Shown here: positions 33,286 through 45,125 of the stretch, piece by piece
Position numbering within the stretch: the stretch's first letter is position 1
Layout of the letters: the number at the start of each line of letters is the position of its first letter
DNA from: Takakia lepidozioides
Lineage: Eukaryota > Streptophyta > Takakiopsida > Takakiales > Takakiaceae
Direction of reading: 5' to 3'
Assembly (NCBI GenBank): GCA_030704615.1
Contig: CM060734.1
Span: forward strand, 43,416,042 to 43,480,041
DNA: 64,000 nucleotides
Notes under the pieces: model-generated
The model's database searches: none
What the model was told of the DNA's origin: nothing
What the model saw: the letters and a program-made list of their open reading frames with translations, nothing else
Program-made: the position numbers and the translations under genes

Positions 33286-33674
33286 CTTTCTTACGCTAAA
33301 TTTCCCTTTAGAAGTCCCTCTCATCTGATCTCGATACTCTTAGTGTGGAGCTGACGTCGCTGATCTCGTAATGTTAACTACAAGTAGTCTTTTGTCTAGA
33401 CTTGGTTCAATCTGGACATGATCTGTATGAGCCCTCTTTGCTTCGTTTCCCTTTAAAAGTCCCTCTCATCTGATCTCGATAGCCTTGTGTGGAAGATCGC
33501 TGTGCCCATCTCTTAGTGTTAACTACAAGTAGTCTTTTGTCTAGACTTGGTGCAATCTGGACATGATCTGTATGAGCCTTCTTTGCTTCATTTCCCTTTA
33601 GAAGTCCCTCTCATCTGATCTCGAATAGCCTTGTGTGGATCGCTGTTGCTGATCTCTCAGTGTTTTGGGTAGTT
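33286..33674 (+). repeat. 145-bp direct repeats upstream of the GRAS gene
   Basis: Two full copies and a partial third of a unit marked TTTCCCTTTAGAAGTCCCTC at 33301, 33446 (A for G) and 33591, exactly 145 bp apart. Each carries CTCATCTGATCTCGATA and, in the full copies, AACTACAAGTAGTCTTTTGT. They lie 0.8-1.2 kb before the GRAS start codon, so they are promoter or transcribed leader. Confidence 0.85.
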
Positions 33675-34512
33675 GTGATTATACGAAGTGGTGAAGATTC
33701 AAGTCTCTCAAGCTCGACTGGCCTTTTTCTCCTCTTGGGCTTATTTGGCAGCGTGGGTTAATGGAGTGGGTTTGGAAGCTGTACGTAGTGTCTCTAGCTT
33801 GTAAGTTAGGATCAATCCGCTCTGGAGATCTCCGCATTTCTAGCTGCTCGTATTGCAAGCGATGAGTTCCGGAAGATTTGAAATCCATCGGCATTGTTGG
33901 CTCAGACTGGAGGATCCAGAGTTGCGCTGCAGATTTAATCTCATCAAGCCACTTACCCTGTTATGACAAGGCATGTTTGCTTTACGTATGATACTCGATC
34001 CCCCCTGAAAAAAGTTCGAATGGAGACGGAGTCATCGCATGTGGTAAGCCTAGAATGAGCCTAGAATCAACTGTTCAGATCCTCTGGAAACAAGCTACAG
34101 TACATTTTAACTTTGGATAATTTAGAATAATGGAAAACCAAATTATCGTTCTACTAGTCAGTTCTGACTTCGGTCACAAACTATACTGGTAGATTCAGTA
34201 GTTATACTTCTGTAGGTCGAACTAGGGTGCCAGAATTCCAATGTTGTACAACATGTGATCAAGCTACATATGATAATTACCACTGTCAGATGCCTATTAG
34301 CTGGCTTGTTAAGAAGCGATCCACATAGTGCAGTGGAATCTAACAATGATTCGCCTTGTGTATGGACCAGGTCACGATCCAGTAGCAAGCTGAGCGGCCT
34401 TGTAACTTGCTCTCTGAACTGAAGGACCTCCCCCAACATTTCAGTTCGAGCTCCAGATTCGTTTGGTCCACACCAGTGGGATATCCTGGAAGTCTTCTAG
34501 CCTCAGATTGCA

Positions 34513-36912
34513 ATGCCGCCCATGATGGGGTTGAGGACCGACCCCTCTACTCATCTGCTCGGAAACCCACTCTATGTACACAACGAGCCACCTGTCACAG
34601 GATTGAAGCTAGAGAGTCGGCCTAACAACTGTCTAGCACCTGGAGCGTTGGCTGACCTTTTCCAGAAGATGCAGCAGGGTCTGCAGCAGGGTCCTGCATT
34701 CTCCCCGCACCAGGAGAAACCCAAGTTTCACAGGAGGCGGCAGGAATTGCCAGCCTTGGCTCCTTCCCCCGTTCAGAGCTCAGCTGCACTGGCACCCAAA
34801 AACGACTTCTCACGTGAGACTGAAGGTATGGAGACAACTTCTGAGCATTATCTTGGGTCTTTGCTCTTACGGGAAATGCCACAGCTGAGGGCAGTACTGA
34901 TGCAAGCTGGCCAAGTGTCACATCAGCAAAGTCTGCTACTAGAACATCTCACGGGATTGTTCCAGGGACTGGCACATTCTCAAATGCAGGTGCCCCAAAG
35001 TGGCACAGAAATATATCGCCATAACCACCAGCACATGCAAACTGTCTCCCCACAGTTTGATGAGCTATGCAATGTCGACAGGAGTCTGACACAGGAGTCG
35101 GCCTTGAGTAGCAACCTTTGTAATCATTTGCACAGATTTGCATCAGGGGTTGACAGGGTCAAGGGCCAACTGGAGCTTGACATATCCTCTCATTCTCTAC
35201 CGGCGCCCTCGGTTTCCAGGAAACGCTCATTTTCTGATCTTGCAGAGGAAAGCTGTAATTCAGAGCTCAAGTTGGGGATAGGCGGTCGAAGCAACAGTTG
35301 CAGAGAAAGCGAGTTTGAAATTTCCCCTGCTTCACCTAATAAGATCTTCAAAAGGGAGAACAGGTCAGATCTAGGCTCAGCTAATCTAAGTCTTGCGCCT
35401 CCAGTGGGTCGAAGTCAGTTTAGTTCCCAGGCAGCCTCGCAGATGAATGCGTCAAATACATTTGCTCGAAATGAGAACTCCAAACTATATTATCCATCAT
35501 ATGGTGTGGATGTACCTCGCCAAAGTGATTCCCATGCTCTCTTGGTTCAAGCGGTAGGACTTCAGGAAAACTCAAGTCCTCACGCAAAGGCCAATCGTCA
35601 GCCTCATTCAACTCTGAGCTCCAGCTTCATTCAGCAGTCTGCGCGCCCCATACTGAATTTAAACTATATCAAACGCGAGTGTGAGTCATGCGTGTCAAGG
35701 AGCGACATCACAGAAGTTACCCAAAATGAGGACAACGAACCCGATATCCCTCCACCAGTCAGACTGGTGGCCGCTGGTCGTGAAGGTACAGCAACAGAAC
35801 CTTCGGGTTTGCAGTTGGTCCATTTGCTCCTTAGGTGTGCAGATGCCATCTCTAAGGATAACATAGAGGTGGCAGCGAGATTACTCGATGAACTGTACAC
35901 GCATGCATCTGTCTATGGCGACTCAATGCAACGGACTGCCGCATATTTCACAGAAGGCTTGGCAGCCCGCATTGTAGAAAAGAACTCCCCCGTCTATCGG
36001 GCCTTCATGCAGCAATCCTGTGTAGATGATTATCTCTCATCATTCACTTCGCTCTACAAAGTCTCCCCGTATTTCCAGTTTGCCCACTTCACGGCCAACC
36101 AGGCAATTCTGGAGGCCTTCAAAGGGCATGATATAGTCCACGTGATAGATCTCGACATCATGCAGGGCTTTCAATGGCCTGGTCTCATCCAGTCCTTGAG
36201 TGAGCGACCAGGTGGCCCTCCCCATCTACGCATTACTGCAATAGGAACACGGGTCAGATCCATCCAAGAGACGGGGCGGCGCCTGGCGGCCTTTGCTGAG
36301 ACCTTCAATGTCTCTTTCCAGTTTCATACTGTGGTGGGGGAGCTCGAGGAGTTGACTGCCATGGACCTTGGCACTAGACCTGGTGAAGCATTAGCCGTGA
36401 ATTGTGTGTTGCAACTGCACCGTTTGCTGAATCAGTCGACAGGAGAGAAGCTTCAAAGGTGCATAAACAGTATTTTTGGCCTGGCGCCATCTGTGGTGAC
36501 ACTTGTGGAACAAGAAGCAAACCATAACGCACCCACATTCTTAAGGCGCTTCATGGAGGCGTTGCACTACTACGCTGCGGTGTTTGACTCTCTGGATGCC
36601 TCCTTCCCTGTCGGAAGTGATGAACGTGTCAAAGTTGAGCAAATGTATTTTGCTCAGCAGATCAAGAATATTGTGGCCTGTGAAGGACCAGATCGAACAG
36701 AGCGGCACGAGAAGCTGGAGATGTGGCAAAGCCGAATGACGCTTGCCGGATTCCATCAATTGCCCCTCAGCCCGCACGCAATCACCCAAGCTAAACTACT
36801 GCTCTCACTCTCCCCATGTGAGGGTTACGAACTCACAGAACATCCATGTGGGTCTGTGTCCCTTGGTTGGCAAGACAGACATCTTCTTGCTGTATCCACT
36901 TGGTCTGCTTGA
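34513..36912 (+). CDS. GRAS-domain transcription factor, SCARECROW-like
   Basis: Nuclear transcriptional regulator of the plant GRAS family. The single uninterrupted frame gives 799 residues. Residues 1-430 are variable and rich in Gln, Ser and Pro with a Gln-rich LFQKMQQGLQQG helix and a basic KRSFSDL segment. The GRAS domain fills residues 433-799: LHR I from LQLVHLLLRCADAIS, a VHIID motif as HVIDLDIMQGFQWPGL (about 543), then LHR II, PFYRE (VVTLVEQEANHN, FDSLDASFP) and SAW ending LGWQDRHLLAVSTWSA. The DLDIMQG.QWPGL form and terminal SAW sequence are typical of the SCR clade, unlike DELLA or SHR. The first ATG gives a full-length protein and no intron is needed. The next gene is convergent. 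Confidence 0.93.
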   Translation: MPPMMGLRTDPSTHLLGNPLYVHNEPPVTGLKLESRPNNCLAPGALADLFQKMQQGLQQGPAFSPHQEKPKFHRRRQELPALAPSPVQSSAALAPKNDFSRETEGMETTSEHYLGSLLLREMPQLRAVLMQAGQVSHQQSLLLEHLTGLFQGLAHSQMQVPQSGTEIYRHNHQHMQTVSPQFDELCNVDRSLTQESALSSNLCNHLHRFASGVDRVKGQLELDISSHSLPAPSVSRKRSFSDLAEESCNSELKLGIGGRSNSCRESEFEISPASPNKIFKRENRSDLGSANLSLAPPVGRSQFSSQAASQMNASNTFARNENSKLYYPSYGVDVPRQSDSHALLVQAVGLQENSSPHAKANRQPHSTLSSSFIQQSARPILNLNYIKRECESCVSRSDITEVTQNEDNEPDIPPPVRLVAAGREGTATEPSGLQLVHLLLRCADAISKDNIEVAARLLDELYTHASVYGDSMQRTAAYFTEGLAARIVEKNSPVYRAFMQQSCVDDYLSSFTSLYKVSPYFQFAHFTANQAILEAFKGHDIVHVIDLDIMQGFQWPGLIQSLSERPGGPPHLRITAIGTRVRSIQETGRRLAAFAETFNVSFQFHTVVGELEELTAMDLGTRPGEALAVNCVLQLHRLLNQSTGEKLQRCINSIFGLAPSVVTLVEQEANHNAPTFLRRFMEALHYYAAVFDSLDASFPVGSDERVKVEQMYFAQQIKNIVACEGPDRTERHEKLEMWQSRMTLAGFHQLPLSPHAITQAKLLLSLSPCEGYELTEHPCGSVSLGWQDRHLLAVSTWSA

Positions 36913-37254
36913 ATAACATTGGTCTGCTTGAATAACAGAATTGCAAGCTCAAGCTAAGCTTATCTGAACAAAGAACAATAGCAAGCTTCTTCAGTTTAGA
37001 CACTGGTTTGATCGTCGTCTTGAATCGTTCGCAGTGATCTAGAACTCTACAGCGAAACATAATTTTTTGATGACGGGTGGATCAGTGTTTCATTCTTGCT
37101 GCCCTTATATGCACAAGTTGGAAGACAACTTCCATGTGTAGAGACGGTTCTCAACTATGTTACATGCAGAATCAATCGGCCTTCCAGACACAGTAACATG
37201 CATACATCACAAATTTTTCTGTATCTTGGAGGAGCTCCATGCAGATATAACTTT

Positions 37255-37265
37255 TTCAATAAAAC
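37255..37265 (+). terminator. Possible polyadenylation signal of the GRAS gene
   Basis: AATAAA at about 37258 stands some 345 bp after the GRAS stop codon in otherwise non-coding DNA. Plausible as a 3'-UTR signal, unproven. Confidence 0.35.
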
Positions 37266-38111
37266 CTTGTCGTGTACTGTGCCATTGAAGTTGAGTCACT
37301 CTATAGTTGTCAAATGCTCGAGTAGCAAAGGTGTGCAGGGGGTGGAATTCAAAAGGCCTTGAATCATTTCAAGTCTTTGCTTGTTGCAGCATTGTTGTAT
37401 AGACCCCTCCATGATGATGGAACAGTGGAACTCACACTCTTCTTTGTTAAAAATACATGTCATTTTTGTCAGAGACACACAGGACAACATCCCAACTAAA
37501 GTGAAGGTAGAATTCACGTTCTCTTCAGTTTTATGCACCCCTATCCTAGTGAAAGTCGGACTTCCATCTGTCTTGACAAGCTGTCAAGGTGGCAGTGTAC
37601 TTCCATCTCATTTTAAACAACGCTTCCCTTCAATGCACAGTAAATAGGCTCCTGCCAACGGGTATGATTGTTGCGCAGGACCAAGATCCAGTGGAGTATA
37701 ACGCCAATTCAAAAAAGAACAACATTTCTGCCCTTACCAACATTTCTGCCCTTTGGATGCTCTGTGATTAGGCTCCTTACCTGGTACTCCAGCAAAAGCA
37801 AATGATGGCATCTTCAGCAAATGGAAGAATACATTCCCAACGGTCCATTAGGAAAAAGAAAGTGCCGACTCTGTGGATATGGCCAGTAAGAATGATCCTG
37901 CACGATTGATTTTCAACAAAAAAAGATCAATTTTTGGCTGCCATGCTCCCTGTCAATATCTTCGATGAAAGCTACCCCAGGATGTTGTACACTTGGCTCT
38001 CTCCACATACCATGTGCTTCCTAGTTGGCCCACTGAGGCCCTATAGCATCCATGATGTTCAGCTTTACCGTGTACACTCTCTGATTCCTTGAGAAATGAA
38101 GAGATAGCATA

Positions 38112-41100
38112 TCAGCCTCCACGCTTCCGCATACAATCAATGAAGATTGTGGCAAGTCGCTCATACATAGGGCCCTCTCTGAACATTTTGTGCACTCTCT
38201 CTCTTCCCATTTCACCCATTTGCATGGCCAGATCTGGGTGATCAAGTAACCAATGCAGGTGACGGGCTAACACTGGGATACCTCTGTTTCCAACAGGGTG
38301 CAAGAGGCCTGTCACATTCTCTTCCACAAGCTCTTTGGTTCCCCCCGCTTCTGTCCCCAGTACCTGCAACAACAAAGCAGCTGCGTACGTTACTCTTGTT
38401 GCTTCGTGTCCCTCGAACTTGTCTCTGACTGAGAATCGAAATGTCTCACACTCTCTCTCTCCACCCTAAGATGATTGACGCTAGTTCTTGGAAGCAAGAC
38501 CATCCTGTTAAACAGGCTAAGTCTTGGCGGAAAAGGGTAGAAGAGATACATTGTCGAGACCTTTGAAACCCACTACAGTACCCTTGGCAGAATTTCTAGG
38601 TCTAACAGTGAGGGGTCCGCTGAAGAACGGAAGGACACAGTTGGAAAAACTACTCCTATGATTCAAGACAGCCCTGATAAATTGGAGTATATTTCATTTC
38701 AAAGGCTTACAATGCTCCCATTAGTTCTTTTGAGATTGTAGAAGCAATTGAGCATTTAAACGGATATAAAGCTGGTGGACCTGATGGCATTGTCAACAAG
38801 CTTATCAAGCACAGTGGCGATCCCATGATAGGGGCCCTTGTACTTCTCTTTAACCTTATCTGGAGGTGCAGAGGGATCAACTCTGAGGTCAAGGAAACCA
38901 TATTTTCTTGCGTTATTAGACCTGCCTTGGAGTACGCATCTGCAAAATGGGTTGATAACTCCAACCAGGCTAAGTCTCTAGAATCCATTCAAGTGGGGTT
39001 GCTTACGGAGTGCATGTCAGCATGCTCCAAAACAGCCAATGTGGCTGTTCGGGGTGAGTTTGGCATCCCTTCTTTAAGCTCCCGACGAGATGAATTCAAG
39101 GTCAGATGGTGGGGTCAGCTGCAACATATGTCCATCGTCAGATATCCTAAGTTAATCGACTCTATATCTTGGAAACAGGATTGCCCTGTCAACAGGCTAA
39201 GTCCTGGCGGAAGAGAGTAGAAGAGATTCTCAAGGATCTGAATCTCAATCCGCTAGTCTTGAACGTGCTGGAAAATCTGACTTAGAGGCTGTAGTGTCCA
39301 AAGCCATGTCTGTTGCCACAAAATTGTCTAATGAAAATGAAGTAGGCAGAAAACTTCCCTGAACTTGTTTCCAGTCTGTGACATGGGGGAGGACATCATG
39401 GATGACCTCGAGGGTCTACCCACTAGACTGAAATTTAAACTCAGGGCGGGAAGCCTACCTTTGAACAGCAAACAGAAGCAGAGAGGAAAGGGAGACTGCA
39501 ATTGCCCGTTGTGTGGGCAACCTGAAGACAATATTCATTTTCTGATTCATTGTCCGGGGTTCTCTCACCAGAGAGACACTCTCCTCAAATCTATCAAGGG
39601 AATTGTGCCTGTACCTCTTTCTACCAACTTTGAAAGTCTCGAGGCTGAGCCAAAAGCCCAGGCCCTTTTGGGGCATACTTATTGGGCAAACCACACACAG
39701 CAGATTGATGCTTGTGTGAAGGGTTTTCTAGAGGGTATCTGGAAAACCCTGATCAATTGTTTATTCCAAGGTAAGTCTTACTACCGGCGTCAGCCCCTGA
39801 CAAAGGTAGGTTCTCTCCCTTTGTGTTCCGCTCAAACTGGACCCGGGTCTATGGCCACAAGGCTACGGCAAACAACGTCTTATGAGTACATTCTCTCACA
39901 CCACCGGCAGAAAAGAGAAAGATCCACCCTTGTTTAATGTAGGATTTGAGAAAGTCTATTGTAGAGATGTGTTCATCATTGAGACACTTCAAAGACGTGG
40001 CATCTCTAACCAACAGCACAAAAGTATTGATGCATACCGGTAGACCAAAGGCCATAGCTTCAATGGTCACCCTCCCAAACGTCTCTCCAATACCCTGCAA
40101 GACAAGAGAATTGCTAAGAGGGAGTCTATCGGCAGCAAGGTTGAGCCAGAAGTTCTCTCCAACTACGAATTCTCCTTCTTGCCAAGTGCTCACAAGAAAA
40201 TGTAAGACAATAACTCTTTGATTACATTTCTACAGGGGAGATAGGGGAACTTGAGAGACAAAATCAAGAATCAGCCCTTCCATTGTCTAGACAGAAGGCC
40301 AGAAAATTACCTGCGCATTCATGACGTATGCATCTGCAGCTGCATAAATAGGAGAGACATGAACAGTAGCTTTGGTCCACAGCAACTCGTTTGCCAAGCG
40401 TGGGTGTCTATTTAACACCCCATATATTCTTTCCAAATAAGCAGGCTTGTTGCTCTTTGAGCCCACAGATCCTATCAGTATCTTCAAGCTGCGGTTCATT
40501 GCAGGCTTCTCTGTTTGGCTCTCCAGCAAGGTTCTCCTCTCTGCTGTTTCTGTGCGCACATAAGTGCCTAGGTTAACCCTCCTCCATAATCTTGAATTCT
40601 ACATATATACATCACTAGCATAAGAGGTTTACAAGCTTTGTGGGAGGCAGTAAGATACAACGTGCATAGAATTGCATGACTTTGGACCAAATTATGGTAG
40701 CCCTATGGCAATGAAATAGCACCTGGAACAATCTGACAGTTGAATTTCAAAGATCCACCTTCAGGTGTAAGTAGAACTGATAGCAAATTGCAACCTTATT
40801 TTCAATAAAAAGTCAAATATAAGCTCTTGAGTACCATTCACCTCTCCTTCATTGGTAGATACTAGCTATACAAACCAGAGGATTGACTCTAGTCCTCACG
40901 AAAGTGCTAAAATGCTCAGAGAGTTTCACCAGATGAGCATTGGGATTACAACTACAGCGAGTACTCACCAAGAAGATCTGGTGCCTTTGCATTGTGCCTC
41001 CCTTCTTTCTTCATGTAAATAAGGCTTGATTCCACATCTTTTCCACTGTCCCTCCTTGGACAACCTCTTCCAAGCAGACAAGTGAAGCTATTTGGAAGAT

Positions 41101-43909
41101 TGAAAAGCCTGCGGGATGCTTTCCCACTCTCAACTGCTTCGCTGAGGCTCCCAACAGTGCCAGACTCTATGCGTGCCAAGGCTTCAAGGCCTTCATCCTC
41201 AATGCCCTCCACTTCCATTAAAGCTGCTTGTACCAGCATTAGCTGTCCCTTTCCAGGATTGATGCTGCTCAGCGCAATGACTAAAAAGTCTCTTGGCTCT
41301 AGTCCCATTTCACTTCGGACATCGTTTCGCAATTTTAATCTCTTCTTCAGTGCTGATGAGATCTCCTCGTCTTTCCCATCTGCAAAACCCAGGAGAGCAA
41401 GTCATAAACCAACACCAAATCCAGTTTATTGAGCATGCTAACTACATAACTCCCATCAAGCAAACAAATTAACAATACACTCACTGCGAACATTAAGCCT
41501 CGAGAGAAATGCCTTGACACAGACGTCCACCTTCACTCAATCAAAACCCCAGACAAAATGGGGAAGAGGTATGAAAATTAAGACTGATATGTAGTCTGAA
41601 GCTACCAGGGGATTCAGAGTACCATGGCACACCATAGACTGCACAACCATGTCGTGCATCTAGAAATAACCCTTAGATAAATAACCCTTAGTGACCCTTA
41701 GATGCACTAAGGTCCCTAAGGTCACCACCAGTAGGAAATAATAGCCAATTCTATGATATAACCAGTTTCATGGCAGAATAAACATGAATCCTGCGGCAGT
41801 GAAAGAATTCAGGCTTTTACATCTACTTTCATATCTAGTGAGAAATGCAGTTACTTACCAGTCCCAGTGGAATCACCCAATGGGTTTCCCAGGCCTGCTA
41901 TAGCAGCCATCTCATCGTTGACCGACAGGGGCACAATGCCGAGTCTAGAAGGTAAGGTCAAACCTTCCATGGATGCCCAATGCCGCCACAGCTGCTCCTG
42001 GGTTCCAGAGAGGAAAACAAGCGCCCTCGCCTTCCCTAGCAACAGCTTGGATCTTTCAAAATACTCGCGCCGATTCTCCATAATCCACCAAACCAGTCGC
42101 TCTGAGCCCCGCTTGTTGGATTGTAGGTACTGCCCTGCATGTTGACCCATCTAACAGGTCACCAGTTAGGCCCCCTGTTAGTTCTGGAGGGCAACGATTT
42201 ACTTTATCTATATTTTAAAAATGATGAATGCTGGGGATCATATCCTCCATCAATGTATAGTTCACAGACCAATAGCCCTTTTGAATGATGGACTCCGTTG
42301 TTTCCAGGTTATATTATTTGGTTGGTTGTGGCCAAAATCAGTCCTCTAGAATACAAAAACTATTTCAAGCGTGTCGAAGTAAAAAGATGACTATGCAGTT
42401 CAGTTTCAAAGATTGGGCTTTCCTACATAGAGATGTTGTTAGAGTTGTGCATAGTTGGGTCCAAATTGAGTGATACCAAACATTAATGTATGGACACATC
42501 TAGCCCAACATTGGGGATTTTCTCTTCAGACCAACACAACTAGCATTTTAATACCAACAGCCAAACGCCACAGAGGGATGGAATATATGGAGACTCGTAC
42601 CAATCCATGTACTACAGGCAGCTGACCCTGCCACTACCAAATCAGCCTTTGCAGATGCCTTCCAGCTCAGTGCGGATTTGTCTCTCAGAACCTGAACGCC
42701 ACTGTTCAGGAGCTCTCTGTAAAGACCTCCCTTGCTATTGAGCACAACCGCAGACACCTTCCCTCCACAACTAACAATCTTGATAGCTAACTCCAACATT
42801 GCAAGGGGAGCGCCTGTCATCGAGAGCTCATGAAACACCACAATAATTGTCCTCCCCTTCACAAAATCAGCGAAAAGACCATCTTTCTGGCAGGATTTTC
42901 CCCTCTTTTTCCTGCCCAACCCCAGCACTTGTCTCTCAATCTCATCAAACGGGCCAACCAGCCCCCCCAGAGGCTTGTTATTGTTCCCTGTAAGATTGAC
43001 TCTTGGAGTACCACTAGATGTCCTCCCATCTTTGACTGGGACCCTGTTCAAATCTGATCCATCTCTGTTCAAATGAAGTTCTATTGGAAACTCAGGTAAC
43101 CTCTGATCTTCCTGTGCATCTTGCTTTCCACCCTCATCAGAATCTCCTTCAATGTCTGCCCTCTCCCTTTCATTTGGTGGTTTTCTACTACTCTTAACTT
43201 CTCCTTTCCCATGGCCATTGATTGCCCCTGCTGTGTGTCCGTTAACATGAAGCCTTTCAGTCCACCCAGCATCCTCTGGACTCCCATTCCTGCTTTCATT
43301 CTCCTGAACACCATTGTTTGTCAGTGCCATTTCAACATCTGGGTTTGGATGCCATATCCAATGACTTACCCACGTTTTAAACCGTGTGTTCTCTTTTATA
43401 TCCCCATGCCAGTTGTCCCTTGTAACTTCTTTGGACTTGTTCAGTTTTGTTGAAGAGCCTTTCACAAATTGAAATGCTGATAGTAATCTCAAGTCCTCAT
43501 CCTCCCCCACCTGGAACTCCTCTTGTTCATCACTAGAAGCCCATCTCGACTGAACATGAAAGCCAATGTAGCTCCAAAAACAAATGAGTATGACCAGCCA
43601 TGGCAATAAACGGTGGCCTGACTTCAACCGGAGCAGGGTAACTGCCCGGTTTTCTTTCCTTGCAGCTCTGAGGCTAGCTGTCCTCCTGATAGAATCACAG
43701 GGAGAGGGGGAATCCCTTTCCCTGTGGGCGGGAGAGTCCCAGAGATCCCGTCTTCCCCTCGGTGATGAAGGCTGAAGGGGGCTTGACCTGCCTGAGGAAG
43801 TTAGCTTGATACTGCGACTGACAGCTATTGAGGGCTTAAGGGTCACCACAGGCCTTACAACCTTTCCTGTCTGATCTGAGACAATCTGACGGTGAGGTTC
43901 GGTGTCCAT
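38112..43909 (-). CDS. Golgi-type family 4 glycosyltransferase, six exons
   Basis: Likely type II membrane glycosyltransferase of the plant GT4 group containing Arabidopsis At3g15940-like proteins. Six exons with GT/AG borders join in frame: 43909-42601, 42134-41859, 41379-40969, 40549-40311, 40094-40038 and 38363-38112, giving 847 residues. Features: Ser/Arg-rich cytosolic tail, one membrane span (residues 101-117, LLPWLVILICFWSYIGF), variable stem, then GT-B fold with VFHELSMTGAPLAMLELA, WWIMENRREYF, PLSVNDE, ALSSINPGKGQ, GSVGSKSNK and the E-x7-E box GETFGRVTIEAMAFG. The last exon has AGGTKELVEENVTGLL. Exon 5 is only 57 bp. Intron 5 (1.67 kb) contains a scrambled LINE. The donor sugar and acceptor are not deducible. 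Confidence 0.92.
38470..39937 (+). pseudogene. Scrambled, RT-deleted LINE in intron 5 of the GT4 gene
   Basis: Non-LTR retrotransposon remnant antisense to the host gene. The order is unusual. A C-terminal block (SSWKQDHPVKQAKSW, about 38470-38545) comes first, then the beginning of an RT domain (FEIVEAIEHLNGYKAGGPDG, about 38727). This is joined directly to the post-RT region (VIRPALEYASAKWVD, 38825-39220). Next comes the C-terminal block again and the zinc-knuckle tail (CPLCGQPEDNIHFLIHC, 39365-39937). The catalytic RT core is absent. The same family occurs at 4916-5668 and 51640-51845. Confidence 0.85.
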
Positions 43910-44930
43910 TGTTGATGTCTCGTAGGGGTTGGAGATTGTTCGTTGCCATAGCCTAGGGCATCTGCGCTTGCTGGTTGCTTGCTACACCTAAGCTGCCAAT
44001 TGTATGCAGATGCAGCTCTGTTCTCTTGGTCTCCATAGCCTGCACGAGCTGTTACGACCTACCTATTTCTCAACATCCACCTGTCTTCTTCGACATTGTT
44101 TCCTTTGTATTCAAAGTCAACGCCAGTCGGGAATTCCGCCAACTGTGAATGATGTAAAGTGGAAGAATGCAGGAAATGTGCGCAAGAATTTTCTCCCTCC
44201 CATTTAAGTCTTTGAGATTCGGATTTGACATGGAACAAGCATACAGAAAAAGGAAACGATGGACATCGGTAAAAAGTACGGAGTTTGCTTCAAATTTAAC
44301 CACTGGCCAGCTCAATCAGGAAGGCAGCTGGGGAAAGAGACTGAATCGAGTCGGAGCGACCCACTTCCAGCACGTCCTCCTCTAATCCAACTCCACCTCG
44401 ATAGAACCTAACATTTTGGTCAAAACTTCGCGTTACGGAAAGTTCAACACCAACCCACAAATCTCAACTCCACCTTGTGCCTCGGGGTTTCAAATCAAAG
44501 CACCCTCTTTCAGATCACAACCACAGGGCTCCAGAGTTAAGGAGAATGCACACGAAATGGAAATGAGGGCATACCGGCTTCAACCTGCTTGCGCTTCCAT
44601 CCACCAATGCTGCCTCTCTCACCCTCTTTCAGATCAAGCCACTGAACAAGCACAAACAGACATCCAAAGCCACAAACAGGAATCTGTCCTGCACTTAACG
44701 CATTCCTCCACAATCTCCCTCTCAGACACTCTACATGTTTTGTGTCGATCCCCTTCCCTTGCTGCCCCGCACAAGACAAGCCCAGATTCTGTTTCTTCCA
44801 TCCCCCTCACTTGTCTCATTTGTCAACAATTTATTTTAAACTTTTTAACGGCCACAAGTTGTACCGAACTTACTTACTCGGATCACAATGGCTTTCCTTT
44901 TCTCTCTATAATTTTTATTTTTAAGAGAGA
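43910..44930. other. 5' flank of the GT4 gene
   Basis: Sequence upstream of the GT4 start codon. Open frames on both strands (for example 44416-44976, +) lack recognisable motifs. It likely holds the 5' UTR and promoter of the minus-strand gene, but no specific element could be assigned. Confidence 0.4.
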
Positions 44931-45125
44931 AAGGGAAAACACCGGGGAGCGACAGCTCACAAATCAGGCCCCTTAATAGTGAGAGGAGAAAATAACCTCT
45001 TTCACAGTAACCCACCATGAAGGCCTAGGAATGGGACCATACCACACCCCTCAGTAGCAAGATTTGAACCCCAGAATCATCTGGGTGGCACTCAGTGCAC
45101 TAACCAACTGAGCTACTGACTAATG
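44930..45125 (-). repeat. tRNA-derived SINE, family 2, near full length
   Basis: On the minus strand the A box (TAGCTCAGTTGGTTAGTGC), variable arm, and B box (GGGGTTCAAATC) are followed by a body with GGTGTGGTATGGTCCC and GTGAGCTGTCGCTCCCCGG, then a T/A-rich tail. Partial relatives lie at 22425-22545 and 31930-32100. Confidence 0.75.

Noticed and set aside
44416-44976. 186-residue plus-strand ORF upstream of the glycosyltransferase
   Set aside because: No recognisable domain; it overlaps the probable promoter of the minus-strand gene and ends inside a SINE.
45050-45120. tRNA gene-like A and B boxes
   Set aside because: No pairing acceptor stem, and a retroposon body follows; it belongs to a SINE family present several times here.
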